Source: Bifidobacterium sp. (GTDB taxonomy: Bacteria; Actinomycetota; Actinomycetes; Actinomycetales; Bifidobacteriaceae). Taken from it: DNA of 64,000 nucleotides. Positions within the stretch are counted from its first letter, which is position 1. Every line of letters begins with the position of its first letter. Where the stretch lies: the NCBI RefSeq assembly GCF_022640935.1, contig NZ_JALCCV010000001.1, positions 124,001-188,000 on the forward strand. Reading direction: 5' to 3'. Shown here piece by piece: positions 36,409-45,045 of the stretch. Both the position numbers and the translations under genes were made by a program. Under the pieces are notes generated by a model. It was not told the origin of the DNA and searched no databases. It saw nothing but the letters and a program-made list of their open reading frames with translations.

Positions 36409-37464
36409 ATGACAGTGAAGATTGGTATCAACGGCTTTGGCCGTATCGGACGCCTCGCGTTCCGTCGTATCCTCAAGCTCCAGGAGCGTGGCGGACAGGC
36501 CGGTGACATCGAGGTCGCAGCCATCAACGATCTGACCACCCCGTCCATGCTCGCTTACCTGCTCAAGTACGACAGCACCCAGGGATCCTTCCGCCATGAC
36601 GACGGAACGGCATACGACGTGGCTTCCACTGACACCGCCATCGTGGTGGACGGCAAGTCCTACACGGTCTACGCCGAGAAAGACGCCCGCAATCTGCCGT
36701 GGGTCAAGAACGACGGCGTCGAGTTCGTGCTCGAATGCACCGGCTTCTATACTTCCGCCGAGAAGTCTCAGGCCCACTTGGATGCCGGAGCCAAGAAGGT
36801 GCTCATCTCCGCCCCGGCAAAGGACGACACCACTCCGACCGTTGTGGCCGGCGTGAACGACGACATCCTGACGGCTGACGACAACATCGTGTCCGCCGGC
36901 TCCTGCACCACCAACTCCTTGGCCGCCATGGTCAAGACGCTGGACGAGAACTTCGGCATCAAGGTCGGCTTCATGACCACGATCCACGCTTACACCGGCA
37001 CCCAGATGATCCTCGACGGACCGCGCTCCAAGAACGGCCGCGCCAACCGCGCCGCCGCCGTCAACACGATCGAGCACTCCACCGGCGCGGCCAAGGCCAT
37101 TGGCAAGGTCGTTCCGTCCGTGCAGGGCAAGCTGCAAGGCCATGCCCAGCGCGTCGCCGTGCCCGACGGCTCCGTCACCGAGCTGACCTCCGTACTGGAG
37201 AAGTCCGCGACCGCCGACGAGATCAACGAGGTCTTCAAGAAGGCGTACTCGGATTCCGAGACCTACGGCTACAACGCCGACGGCATCGTGACCTCCGACA
37301 TCATCGGCGATACCCACGGCGGCGTTTTCGACCCGACCCAGACCGCGGTCAACGAAGTCGACGGCGTCACCTTGGTGCGCACCGTCGCCTTCTACGACAA
37401 CGAGAACGGCTTCACCTGCAATATGATCCGCACGCTGATGAAGTTCGCCGAAGTCTCCAAGTGA
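36409..37464 (+). CDS. gap: Glyceraldehyde-3-phosphate dehydrogenase
   Basis: This 351-residue NAD-dependent enzyme acts in the lower part of the bifid shunt and glycolysis. It opens [18 protein letters not shown] (NAD-binding), the catalytic Cys is in [11 protein letters not shown] (about 165), and the C-terminal stretch WYDNE appears here as [12 protein letters not shown], a conservative change. Codon use is strongly biased to C-ending codons, as expected for a highly expressed gene. AAGGGAG precedes the ATG. A GC hairpin in the leader (36364-36371 with 36376-36383) may affect mRNA stability. Confidence 0.97.
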   Translation: MTVKIGINGFGRIGRLAFRRILKLQERGGQAGDIEVAAINDLTTPSMLAYLLKYDSTQGSFRHDDGTAYDVASTDTAIVVDGKSYTVYAEKDARNLPWVKNDGVEFVLECTGFYTSAEKSQAHLDAGAKKVLISAPAKDDTTPTVVAGVNDDILTADDNIVSAGSCTTNSLAAMVKTLDENFGIKVGFMTTIHAYTGTQMILDGPRSKNGRANRAAAVNTIEHSTGAAKAIGKVVPSVQGKLQGHAQRVAVPDGSVTELTSVLEKSATADEINEVFKKAYSDSETYGYNADGIVTSDIIGDTHGGVFDPTQTAVNEVDGVTLVRTVAFYDNENGFTCNMIRTLMKFAEVSK

Positions 37465-37547
37465 GCAAAAGGCGTGTGGACTGCGCATTGATTGCAACTC
37501 GTCCGCATCGTCGCTGACTGACTGGCCGTAGGCATTCCTGTGTGAGC

Positions 37548-37600
37548 CTTCGCCCCTGTTGGGCATCGAGTATTATGCTCCCTGCTCGGCAGGGGCGAAG
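37548..37600 (+). terminator. Probable terminator of gap
   Basis: CTTCGCCCCTG (37548-37558) pairs perfectly with CAGGGGCGAAG (37590-37600), and GAGTATTATGCTC in the loop can also pair. TCGTTTTC follows. It lies about 85 bases after gap. Confidence 0.6.
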
Positions 37601-37694
37601 TCGTTTTCGGGCGACGACGCGATGGGCGGCACCTATAGCACGATCCGCTGTACGGATTGGCTCGAATATCGTCTCCATGCGATACAACGAAACC

Positions 37695-38219
37695 ATGTCC
37701 AAACGAAACAGGCACGGCGCAGGATCCGGATCAAGAGTCAAGGCGTCCACGCCTGCTATTGCGCAGCTGCGCAAGACCGGCATAACGTTTGAAACCTACG
37801 AATACGAGCATTCTGCCGATCATATGGACGATGGCTACGGCATCGAGGCCGCACAACGGCTTGGGCTCGACCCACATCAGATTTTCAAAACCTTGATGGC
37901 CGACACCGGCAGCGAACGTGTGATCGGTATCGTGCCGGTCAGTGGGCATCTCGACCTCAAAGCGTTGGCGGCTGCGGCCGGCGCGAAGAAGGTTGCGATG
38001 GCGAGCCACGATGTGGCGCAGCGCGAAAGCGGCTACGTGCTTGGCGGCATCTCCCCCTTCGGCCAGCGCACGCGTCATCGCACCGTGCTTGACGACAGTG
38101 CCCTGCGCTTCGAAACCATCCTGGTATCAGGGGGCAAACGCGGCCTTGACGTGGGAATCAAGCCGACTGATCTCCTCGCGGTTCTGCATGCCACGGCTGC
38201 ATCCATCGCCACATGGTGA
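37695..38219 (+). CDS. ybaK: YbaK/EbsC-family Cys-tRNA(Pro)/aminoacyl-tRNA deacylase
   Basis: This 174-residue protein is of the YbaK editing family, which hydrolyses mischarged Cys-tRNA(Pro) or related species. Recognised stretches are KTGITFETYEYEH, GYGIEAAQRLGLDPHQIFKTL, the Lys-rich AAGAKKVAMA and GYVLGGISPFG, with the final block ILVSGGKRGLDVGI. The ATG at 37695 is chosen since the upstream frame runs through the gap terminator. Another ATG lies at 37677. No strong ribosome site is visible. Confidence 0.86.
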   Translation: MSKRNRHGAGSGSRVKASTPAIAQLRKTGITFETYEYEHSADHMDDGYGIEAAQRLGLDPHQIFKTLMADTGSERVIGIVPVSGHLDLKALAAAAGAKKVAMASHDVAQRESGYVLGGISPFGQRTRHRTVLDDSALRFETILVSGGKRGLDVGIKPTDLLAVLHATAASIATW

Positions 38220-38662
38220 GGGCAACGAGACCACTGCTTCGTCGAAACCTTTCTCAAAGGTTCCAGTTGCCTTATCCGCTAATCGAGCCTCACTCATCGT
38301 GAATATGGCTGCTGGATGCGTTTCGTGAGGAATATCTGCCTCACATAACACGATTTCAGGATTTTTCTCGTCACGTGAGGCGTATTTGCCTTCATACATG
38401 TGTTTTCAGGCGATATATACACTCAGTGAGAGCGGCGGAGAAGACCATCGCCCGAGATACAGTAGGAATGCGCATCGTGAGGGATCACGGCTGATTTCAG
38501 CCGTGATCCCTCACGATGGCGTATGTCAATGACATAGTCGTATGAAACATAGACATATAAACCGTGTAAACACAGTGCCATATGGCAACAGCGCCATATG
38601 AATACCGTCAGCATGCCGGCCGACAGCGGCATGCACATCACGAATCACATGGGAGATGCGAA
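38220..38662. other. Intergenic region with GTGAGG-type repeats
   Basis: This 443-base AT-richer stretch holds no convincing gene. It has degenerate repeats of a CGTGAGG...ATAT.TGCCT pattern near 38297, 38324 and 38374 (for example CGTGAGGAATATCTGCCTCA and CGTGAGGCGTATTTGCCTTC), and the perfect palindrome at 38473-38518, which also carries CGTGAGG arms. These share a theme and may be one repeat family. Confidence 0.45.
38473..38518. repeat. 46-bp perfect palindrome
   Basis: Two 22-base arms (CATCGTGAGGGATCACGG then CTGA, and the exact complement) flank a central TT. There is no T-run on either side, so it is not a standard terminator. It could be a folded RNA element, a protein site or a REP-like repeat. 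Confidence 0.6.
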
Positions 38663-39613
38663 ATGCCTACCAGCCTGCCCCCTCGCTCAGGCCAGCAATA
38701 TTCATTGCATCATGGTGACTACGCTGCCGTAGTCACCGAAATCGGCGCCACGCTGCGCAGACTCACCTACCAGGGCGATGACGTCATCGTCCCATGGGAC
38801 TCCAACGAGGCCGCGCCCTGCTGCAACGGGCAGCTGCTGGTCCCCTTCCCCAACCGCATCGAGGACGGCGAATACGCCTTCGACGGCTCGACGTACGAAC
38901 TGCCGATCGACGAGCACGAACGCCGCAATGCCATTCACGGCTATGGGTACCGCTCGTATTGGACGCTGGAAGGCCTCGAGGAGGATCGGGTGACGCTGTG
39001 GTGGCGTGTCCCCGACATGCTCGGCTACCCCTTCGATCTCGTGGTGACAGCCGAATACCAGCTCGCTGACGACGGCCTGCATCTGCATGTCAGCGCTACG
39101 AACCGTGGTGGCCGGCGCGCACCTTGGGCATTGGCTATTCATCCGTGGCTTGCCAACGGCTTGGAAGGTTATGGCGACGAAATCGACAGATTGAACGCCC
39201 GGTGCCGCGTGACGATCCCCGCCGACACCCATGTAACGGTCAACGAACGTCTGCTGCCCACAGGAACCGAGCCGGTGGACGGCACGAAATACGATTTGCG
39301 CGAAGGCCGGCTGCTCACCCAGCAGCCTTATGATGACGCTTGGACCGACGTGCATCATGCCGGCGACGGCACCGTCGCCGCACGGTTCGAACGGCCTGAT
39401 GGACGTGTGGTCAGCGTCGGCGGAGATGAAAGCATCACCTCGTTCCAGATGTGCACCGGAACCGGGTTCCCTGAGTCCCGGCATCCTTGCGGGGTCGCCA
39501 TCGAACCGCAGACTGCCTATGCGAACGCTTTCAACACCGGCAAAGACCTGATCGTGATCGAGCCGGGCGAAGGCGTCTCGACCGTGTTGTTCATCAGAGT
39601 CGAGCAGCAGTAG
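38663..39613 (+). CDS. galM: Aldose 1-epimerase family protein
   Basis: This 316-residue beta-sandwich mutarotase interconverts alpha and beta anomers of hexoses. Landmarks are LLVPFPNRIEDGEY, NAIHGYGYR with the substrate His, and GVAIEPQT with the catalytic Glu. The second catalytic His region reads WALAIHPWL. GGGAG lies 7 bases before the ATG at 38663; the longer upstream frame lacks family residues. It stands alone, not in a gal operon, so galactose-specific action is not shown. Confidence 0.85.
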   Translation: MPTSLPPRSGQQYSLHHGDYAAVVTEIGATLRRLTYQGDDVIVPWDSNEAAPCCNGQLLVPFPNRIEDGEYAFDGSTYELPIDEHERRNAIHGYGYRSYWTLEGLEEDRVTLWWRVPDMLGYPFDLVVTAEYQLADDGLHLHVSATNRGGRRAPWALAIHPWLANGLEGYGDEIDRLNARCRVTIPADTHVTVNERLLPTGTEPVDGTKYDLREGRLLTQQPYDDAWTDVHHAGDGTVAARFERPDGRVVSVGGDESITSFQMCTGTGFPESRHPCGVAIEPQTAYANAFNTGKDLIVIEPGEGVSTVLFIRVEQQ

Positions 39614-39789
39614 CGGCCCTAGTGCGCGGCCGGGGTCGGATGCCGTGTCGAAGGCGAGGGATTGCATTCGGCACGGCAAAACGCGGCGGCCATTACGATT
39701 ATTCAGTATTGTCAGCGTCTAAGCGATATGTGTCGAAGCGCTGTGCGATAATTCCGTAGGCTAATAACGTTAAGGTAAAGGAGTCCATC

Positions 39790-39864
39790 ATGGGTATGCG
39801 CGGACGCAAGCGCAAGGATCGCCGCAAGAAGGCCGCCAATCATGGCAAAAGGCCAAATGCCTGA
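39790..39864 (+). CDS. 50S ribosomal protein bL37 (24 residues)
   Basis: AAGGAG and 6 bases precede an ATG whose frame gives MGMRGRKRKDRRKK followed by AANHGKRPNA. The very basic composition and the ANHGKRPNA ending match the actinobacterial ribosomal protein bL37 first seen in mycobacterial ribosome structures. Such a small gene is easily missed. It is followed by a bidirectional terminator at 39931-39972. A promoter-like GATAAT is at about 39749. Identification is from memory of the family and should be checked by alignment. Confidence 0.8.
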   Translation: MGMRGRKRKDRRKKAANHGKRPNA

Positions 39865-39930
39865 TCCCTGCCCGGCGCAGTGAGCGCCGCAGCATTCATG
39901 CAACAACGAATTCACTACGCTGAATTCACA

Positions 39931-39972
39931 CGCAAAAAGCCTCGAAGAACTTGGTTCTCGAGGCTTTTTGCG
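39931..39972. terminator. Bidirectional terminator between bL37 and tRNA-Arg
   Basis: CGCAAAAAGCCTCGA (39931-39945) and TCGAGGCTTTTTGCG (39958-39972) form a 15-bp stem. A/T runs lie in the arms so that GGCTTTTTG ends either transcript: bL37 on the plus strand and the tRNA on the minus strand. Confidence 0.85.
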
Positions 39973-40003
39973 TACTTCCGCAACACTGGCGACGGCAAAG
40001 ACG

Positions 40004-40077
40004 TGACCCCGGCCGGATTCGAACCGGCGACCTTGAAATTAGAAGTTTCCTGCTCTATCCAACTGAGCTACGGGGCC
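40004..40077 (-). tRNA. tRNA-Arg, anticodon TCT
   Basis: The minus strand folds as a 74-base tRNA: acceptor GGCCCCG/CGGGGTC, D arm GCTC...GAGC with AGTTGGATA loop, anticodon loop CTTCTAA giving TCT (reads AGA/AGG), variable AGGTC, T arm GCCGG TTCGAAT CCGGC, discriminator A. The first anticodon-stem pair is G-A. CCA is not encoded. Confidence 0.95.
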
Positions 40078-40184
40078 AAACAACAGAACGATACTGTAGC
40101 AGCACCTCCGTATCGCAGTCGCAGCCCTATGAAGCCGTCTGCGCTAGGTCCCTGCAATAACGTGCCTCTGCTATAACGTTAGAT

Positions 40185-40871
40185 ATGAACGATCATATTG
40201 TCGAAACAACCATTGAACAGCCGATCGTTCTGCGCACGCCCAGGCTTGTCTTGCGTCGCTGGGAAGCAGGCAACGAGTTGGAGATCACCGAGGAATACCA
40301 GTATGGGCGCAACCCGAAGGTCGCCGAGGCAGGCGGCTGGCCGTCATATGACGATATCGAGGAATGCCGCAGATACCACGATGTCGTGCAGGCGCGCGAC
40401 CCGGAATGCTTCGCGATCATCTACAAGCAAACCGGTCTGCCGATCGGCAGCATAGCGTTCAAGACAATACCGGAGAAGACTTCGCTTGCGCTTGGCCACG
40501 ACCCCTCACGCTGCCGCGAGGTGGGGTATTGGATCGGCGAACCGCATTGGGGGCGGGGCTTCATGCCGGAAGCTCTCGAGGCGATGTTGGAGCATGGCTT
40601 CGATACGCTTGGCCTCGATATCGTGTACGCGAAGCTTTTTCAGGACAATTCGCGCTCGCGCGCCGTGCTTGGGCGCTGCGGCTTTACTTACGACCATACC
40701 GAGTATGGCAATGTCTTTCCACAGCTTCATAGACGCCTAGACGAAGATGCACTTTCGCTCGCCGCCGCAGATTGGCGCAACCGCAAGGAACAACGCCCGC
40801 TCGCGCACCGTACCAGCACCAGCGCCTACTGGGGCGCAGACCCGGATACCACATCACGCCCTCAATGCTAG
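40185..40871 (+). CDS. GNAT-family N-acetyltransferase (RimJ-like)
   Basis: This 228-residue acetyltransferase has the RimJ/RimL-type layout: LRTPRLVLRRWEAG near the start, IGSIAFKTI, VGYWIGEPHWGRGFMPEAL (acetyl-CoA-binding R/Q-x-x-G-x-G/A region) and AVLGRCGFTYDHTEY. The acceptor could be a protein N-terminus or a small amine. About 30 residues at the C-terminus (PLAHRTSTSAYWGADP) are outside the domain. No clear ribosome site before the ATG. Confidence 0.83.
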   Translation: MNDHIVETTIEQPIVLRTPRLVLRRWEAGNELEITEEYQYGRNPKVAEAGGWPSYDDIEECRRYHDVVQARDPECFAIIYKQTGLPIGSIAFKTIPEKTSLALGHDPSRCREVGYWIGEPHWGRGFMPEALEAMLEHGFDTLGLDIVYAKLFQDNSRSRAVLGRCGFTYDHTEYGNVFPQLHRRLDEDALSLAAADWRNRKEQRPLAHRTSTSAYWGADPDTTSRPQC

Positions 40872-40935
40872 ACGGGCACGCGATGCCATGCGATGACTGA
40901 TATCATCGCATGGCATCGCGTGGTACTATCGAGTT

Positions 40936-42240
40936 ATGGGGACAGGACAGAATACCGGACGCAACGGCAGCAATGGCTCCGGCGCGTGCGATCCCCATGC
41001 CGGCGCGCTCACCGGGTTCAACGCTGTTTCCGATGATTCTTATACCGATTCTTTCATTGATGCCGTTCCGCATGATGGGCATGATGCCGTTCGCTACGCA
41101 TTCGATTCCCGTCCATCCTGCAGGCAGGATCTCAGCTTCGACTATGCGGCGCAAGCCTTCGCCTCGGCCGGGATGGAATGGTCACAACCCGTTCCTGATG
41201 ACTTCAATCTGCGCAATGCCCATGGCGCGTTCACCAATGTCGCGCTGCTGATCTCTGATCAGAACCCCTTCACCGTCAAATGCGCGGTATTCTCGGATGA
41301 CACGAAAACCGCGCTCAACGACCGCCTCGAACTGCAGGGGTCGGTGCTGCGGGAGATCGACGAGGCCACGCTGTTCCTCAATCGCCATGACGAGGACGGT
41401 GAGTGGCCAGCCCAAGCAGTGCACGAAGCGCTGTCGAATGCATTGCTCCATCGTGATTACGGGTATTCGGGGCCGACTCTGGTCAACGTCTTCGCCAATC
41501 GCATCGAAATCGTTTCATTGGGCGGGTTGGTGCAGGATTTGGGAATCAACGATCTGCTCAACGGCATCTGCCAGCCGCGCAACAGCTCGCTCGCACACGT
41601 GTTCAATGCGCTGTCGCTGAGCGAAAACTATGGCACTGGCATCCCGCGCATCATGGACACATATGCCGCCAGCCTGTCCAGCCCACAGCTGCGCGTGGGA
41701 CCGTCCTCGGTTGCGATGATCCTGCCCAAACCGGTGCCCGATCGCGCACAACCGGACTATGGCACTGGAAACGACGGCGACGAGACGCGTCCATCGGATC
41801 GCAACGACAGCGAAAAAGGCGCGGCAGCTCGCTCGCATGCCAAACGGTACGCTTTCCCAGCGGCGCGACCCTACATCACCCATGACCATGCGCAGGCGCT
41901 GGCTGGAGCGCGCGTCATCGGCGCCATGCCGCTGGCCACGCTGATTCTGGGAGGTTCGCGTTCAACGACTCACCTGGCGGCGGCAGAACAGCCAGCGGCG
42001 CAATCAACGTTGGCACAACAGCAGCTCGATAACGAACTCGCCTCATATCCGGTTCACACGCTGGAAGAGGTCACGCTGCATCTTATGGCGGACACAGGCG
42101 TGGCGCTCGTGCGCAAGGATCTCGAGCAGCAGCTGGGCCTGAACAAGAACCAAGCCGCATACCTGCTGCGCAGCCTAGCCAAGCAGGGCAAGATCCGCAA
42201 GATCGGGCAATCCCGCGCCACACGATATTACCTGAACTGA
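40936..42240 (+). CDS. COG2865-type regulator (Schlafen-related family) lacking the AlbA_2 half
   Basis: The 434-residue protein matches the C-terminal half of COG2865 proteins: FTNVALLISDQNPFTVKCAVF, AVHEALSNALLHRDYGYSGP, NRIEIVSLGGL, and YGTGIPRIMDTY, a GHKL ATPase-like HATPase_c_4 fold. A polar linker follows and a winged helix ends the protein (VRKDLEQQLGLNKNQAAYLL, then RSLAKQGKIRKI). The usual N-terminal AlbA_2/Schlafen domain is replaced by about 90 residues without family motifs, so the gene may be 5'-truncated or rearranged. No partner genes are evident. Likely a DNA-binding regulator. Confidence 0.75.
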   Translation: MGTGQNTGRNGSNGSGACDPHAGALTGFNAVSDDSYTDSFIDAVPHDGHDAVRYAFDSRPSCRQDLSFDYAAQAFASAGMEWSQPVPDDFNLRNAHGAFTNVALLISDQNPFTVKCAVFSDDTKTALNDRLELQGSVLREIDEATLFLNRHDEDGEWPAQAVHEALSNALLHRDYGYSGPTLVNVFANRIEIVSLGGLVQDLGINDLLNGICQPRNSSLAHVFNALSLSENYGTGIPRIMDTYAASLSSPQLRVGPSSVAMILPKPVPDRAQPDYGTGNDGDETRPSDRNDSEKGAAARSHAKRYAFPAARPYITHDHAQALAGARVIGAMPLATLILGGSRSTTHLAAAEQPAAQSTLAQQQLDNELASYPVHTLEEVTLHLMADTGVALVRKDLEQQLGLNKNQAAYLLRSLAKQGKIRKIGQSRATRYYLN

Positions 42241-42259
42241 TTTCAGTTTCTGTCCACGC

Positions 42260-43270
42260 CTACCTATGGCGCCGGGAGCGGGCGCGATCCGCTATGACCC
42301 GTTTCGGCATGGCACGCTCTGACATCGCACGGATCTGGCTGTAGTAGCGGCTCTCGCTCAGCCCGTCCACAGTCGGCGTGTTGAGCAGCGTCACGCCATC
42401 GAGCCCGCCGGCAGCAGCCACCCGCGCGAGCGTGTCACGATGCCAGGCCTCGTCCAAGAGCGTCGCGACCTGATGACAACCGAGCGAGTACAGGGCGCAT
42501 ACCAACGCATGCCCGCCCCAATTCGAGGTCCCTGCCACAATGAGTTCGCGCGTGGCGACTGCGCAGGCAATCCGACCGCCATCGGTGACGGCGCCTTCGA
42601 TCGCAAAATTAGCGATGCGTCCCATGCCTATCTCGTTGCCGCCGTCGCCGATGCCGATCGTGTGCAGTCCCAATGACGCCAATCGGCTGAGCGGAGCCGT
42701 CCACTGCAGGATATCCACGCCGCGCATATTGCGCGGAATGCCGTCGAGCGCCGGGCCTACACGCTCGATGAATATCGCAGTATCGACAGATTGTTCGCCG
42801 ATCAAGTGTCTGATTGACTCCAACCAACCGGCAAAATGCTCGTCACGCGGCGCTATAAGCACATGATCGGACGGCAGCACACCCTCAGCCGCCGCATCGA
42901 CAACCGGCGCACACCACGCGTCGCTGACCAGCCACGCGTCCCCTCCCATGGCCCGCATTGCGGCGCATAGCTCGACCGCGCCCACCGGACCGTCGGATTC
43001 TGCGGCCGGACGCTGTGCCTGCGGTATGTAGAAGCCGGTCACCACAAGCGCCTTGCGACTGGCACCGGATGCAAAGCGGCGCGCGACCCGAAACAGATCG
43101 CCCTTCACGAAAGTCATCAGCGTTTCGCTGCCACGACCCACATCGCTGGCGGCCATGGTCCGGATGCCCGCCACATCGCGGTAATGCCGCCACATACTCA
43201 GCGACGCCCTGAAACCGGAATGACCCGCCGATCGGGGACGCTCAACACCATGCCCATGCCTGCCGCTCAT
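42260..43270 (-). CDS. DUF4392 protein (C-terminal half of D-glutamate cyclase type)
   Basis: This 336-residue protein has the DUF4392 fold: ALVVTGFYIP, the GPVGAVELCAAMRAMGG stretch and GIGDGGNEIGMG, with HALVCALY near the end. In animals DUF4392 forms one half of the mitochondrial D-glutamate cyclase (C14orf159/DGLUCY), which converts D-glutamate to 5-oxo-D-proline; DUF1445 is the other half, encoded here at 47744-48541. About 50 residues precede the domain, so the start at 43270 is uncertain (Met52 is an alternative), but that ATG overlaps the stop of the upstream gene (ATGA) and so indicates coupling. It is the last gene of the operon. Confidence 0.78.
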   Translation of the reverse strand: MSGRHGHGVERPRSAGHSGFRASLSMWRHYRDVAGIRTMAASDVGRGSETLMTFVKGDLFRVARRFASGASRKALVVTGFYIPQAQRPAAESDGPVGAVELCAAMRAMGGDAWLVSDAWCAPVVDAAAEGVLPSDHVLIAPRDEHFAGWLESIRHLIGEQSVDTAIFIERVGPALDGIPRNMRGVDILQWTAPLSRLASLGLHTIGIGDGGNEIGMGRIANFAIEGAVTDGGRIACAVATRELIVAGTSNWGGHALVCALYSLGCHQVATLLDEAWHRDTLARVAAAGGLDGVTLLNTPTVDGLSESRYYSQIRAMSERAMPKRVIADRARSRRHR

Positions 43271-45045
43271 AATACCTCACCAAGTTTCTGATCGAATTCC
43301 ACGGATTGCCCGGTCTGCGCGAGTATGCGCAGCGCGCCATTACAGGGCGCCGCAACTTGGGTCTCCATCTTCATGGCTTCGATGACGACGACCGGGCTGC
43401 CCTCATGCACAGCTTCGCCGTTCTGAGCCAGCCAGCGCACCACGGTTCCCGTGATCGGCGAAACCAGCAAGCCTTCGGATCGGCCGTCAGCCAAACCACT
43501 GCCGGAGCCGTCGTGTTCACCGTCCGTCGCCTGCGAAGCGGCTGCGACGCCGCTCGACGAGGCTATGTCTACGGCAAGTTTGCTCGGCAGACCGAGTTCG
43601 AGCCGTCTGCCGTCGAGTTCTATCCACGTGCGAGTTATGGTTTCACCGCCCGCACGACTCCCCGGAACGCCGGCGCCCAGCGACTCCGAATCCGTGCGGG
43701 GCAGGAATACCTCTTCGATCCATCGCGTGTAGACACCTAAACGTCCGTTGTCTGCTACGAAATCAGGCTCGGCCAGCACGGCCTTGTCGAAGGACGCGAC
43801 TGTGGGCACGCCTTCGATGCGCAGCTCGGCGAGGGCATGGCGCATGCGCCTGATGCATTCAGCGCGCGTATCGGCGTGGACGATGAGCTTGGCCAACATT
43901 GAGTCGAATTGGTCCGATATCTTCGAGCCGGCTGCGATGCCGGTGTCGAAACGGACGCCAGGGCCGCTTGGCGAACGCAGCGCGCTGACGACGCCGGGGA
44001 ATGGCACGAAGCCTCGCGACGGATCCTCAGCGTTGATGCGGCATTCGATCGCGTGGCCGCGCACACCTGGGTGCAGCTCGGCGACCGAGCCGCCCTCGGC
44101 GATGCGCAGCTGGGCACGGACCAGATCGATGCCGCTTACCATTTCAGTGACCGGATGCTCCACTTGAATGCGCGTATTCACTTCCATAAACGACAGCGTG
44201 CCGTCGTCTGCGACCAGGAACTCCACCGTGCCGGCGCCTGCATAGCCTACGCGCGAGCAGATAGCCACGGCAGCCGCTTCGAGACGGGTTATCGTCTCGT
44301 CTCCCAGAAAGGGCGCGGGAGCCTCCTCGATGAGCTTCTGGTTGCGCCGCTGCAGCGAGCAGTCCCTGGTGCCCACGGCGATCACGTTGCCGGCGGCATC
44401 GCCGAGCACTTGCACTTCCACGTGGCGCGGGCGATCGAGGAAACGTTCGATGAAGCAGTCGCCGTTGCCGAAGGCGAGCCGCGCCTCTTGCGTCGCCGTA
44501 AGGAAAGCCTCGCGTACCTCGTCAAGCCGTCGCACGACTTTGAGACCGCGTCCGCCGCCGCCATGCACCGCCTTGATGGCCAACGGCAGACCGTATTGTC
44601 TGGCGAAGGCCACGACTTCAGTCGGATCGTGCACCGGCGCCGCGGTGCCGGGAGCCATCGGAGCCCCGACCGCGGCGGCGATGGCACGGGCCTGCACTTT
44701 GTCGCCCAACGCGCGGATCGCACCCGGACTGGGGCCGATCCAGATCATGCCGGCGTCGATCACCGCTTGGGCGAAATCGGCGTTCTCCGAAAGGAAGCCA
44801 TACCCTGGGTGCACGGCGTCGGCTTTGGCTTTGCAGGCGACGCGTATGATCGCATCGATGTTCAAGTAGGTCTGTTGCGAGCTGCGGCCGTGCAGCGCGT
44901 AGGATTCGTCGGCGAGGTCGACGAATAGCGCGTCGGCGTCATCATCGGCGTATACGGCGATCGCCACACGCCCATCGTCGTGGCAGGCGTGGATGATGCG
45001 CACGGCGATCTCTCCTCGATTGGCTATCAGAACCCGCTGCATCAT
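43267..45045 (-). CDS. Biotin carboxylase fused to biotin carboxyl carrier domain
   Basis: The 592-residue protein has a biotin carboxylase domain (about 1-445; VLIANRGEIAVRIIHAC, HPGYGFLSENADFA, the glycine-rich ATP loop HGGGGRGLKVV, EVNTRIQVEHPVTE), a linker, and a biotinyl domain (about 515-592) with EAMKME, Lys559 being the biotin site. It carboxylates its own biotin with ATP and bicarbonate. It overlaps the pxpBC gene (ATGA) whose product is homologous to the carboxyltransferase of urea carboxylase, so the two could form a biotin-dependent carboxylase. It is distinct from the lipid-synthesis carboxylase by context only. A fatty-acid role cannot be excluded. Confidence 0.88.
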   Translation of the reverse strand: MMQRVLIANRGEIAVRIIHACHDDGRVAIAVYADDDADALFVDLADESYALHGRSSQQTYLNIDAIIRVACKAKADAVHPGYGFLSENADFAQAVIDAGMIWIGPSPGAIRALGDKVQARAIAAAVGAPMAPGTAAPVHDPTEVVAFARQYGLPLAIKAVHGGGGRGLKVVRRLDEVREAFLTATQEARLAFGNGDCFIERFLDRPRHVEVQVLGDAAGNVIAVGTRDCSLQRRNQKLIEEAPAPFLGDETITRLEAAAVAICSRVGYAGAGTVEFLVADDGTLSFMEVNTRIQVEHPVTEMVSGIDLVRAQLRIAEGGSVAELHPGVRGHAIECRINAEDPSRGFVPFPGVVSALRSPSGPGVRFDTGIAAGSKISDQFDSMLAKLIVHADTRAECIRRMRHALAELRIEGVPTVASFDKAVLAEPDFVADNGRLGVYTRWIEEVFLPRTDSESLGAGVPGSRAGGETITRTWIELDGRRLELGLPSKLAVDIASSSGVAAASQATDGEHDGSGSGLADGRSEGLLVSPITGTVVRWLAQNGEAVHEGSPVVVIEAMKMETQVAAPCNGALRILAQTGQSVEFDQKLGEVL

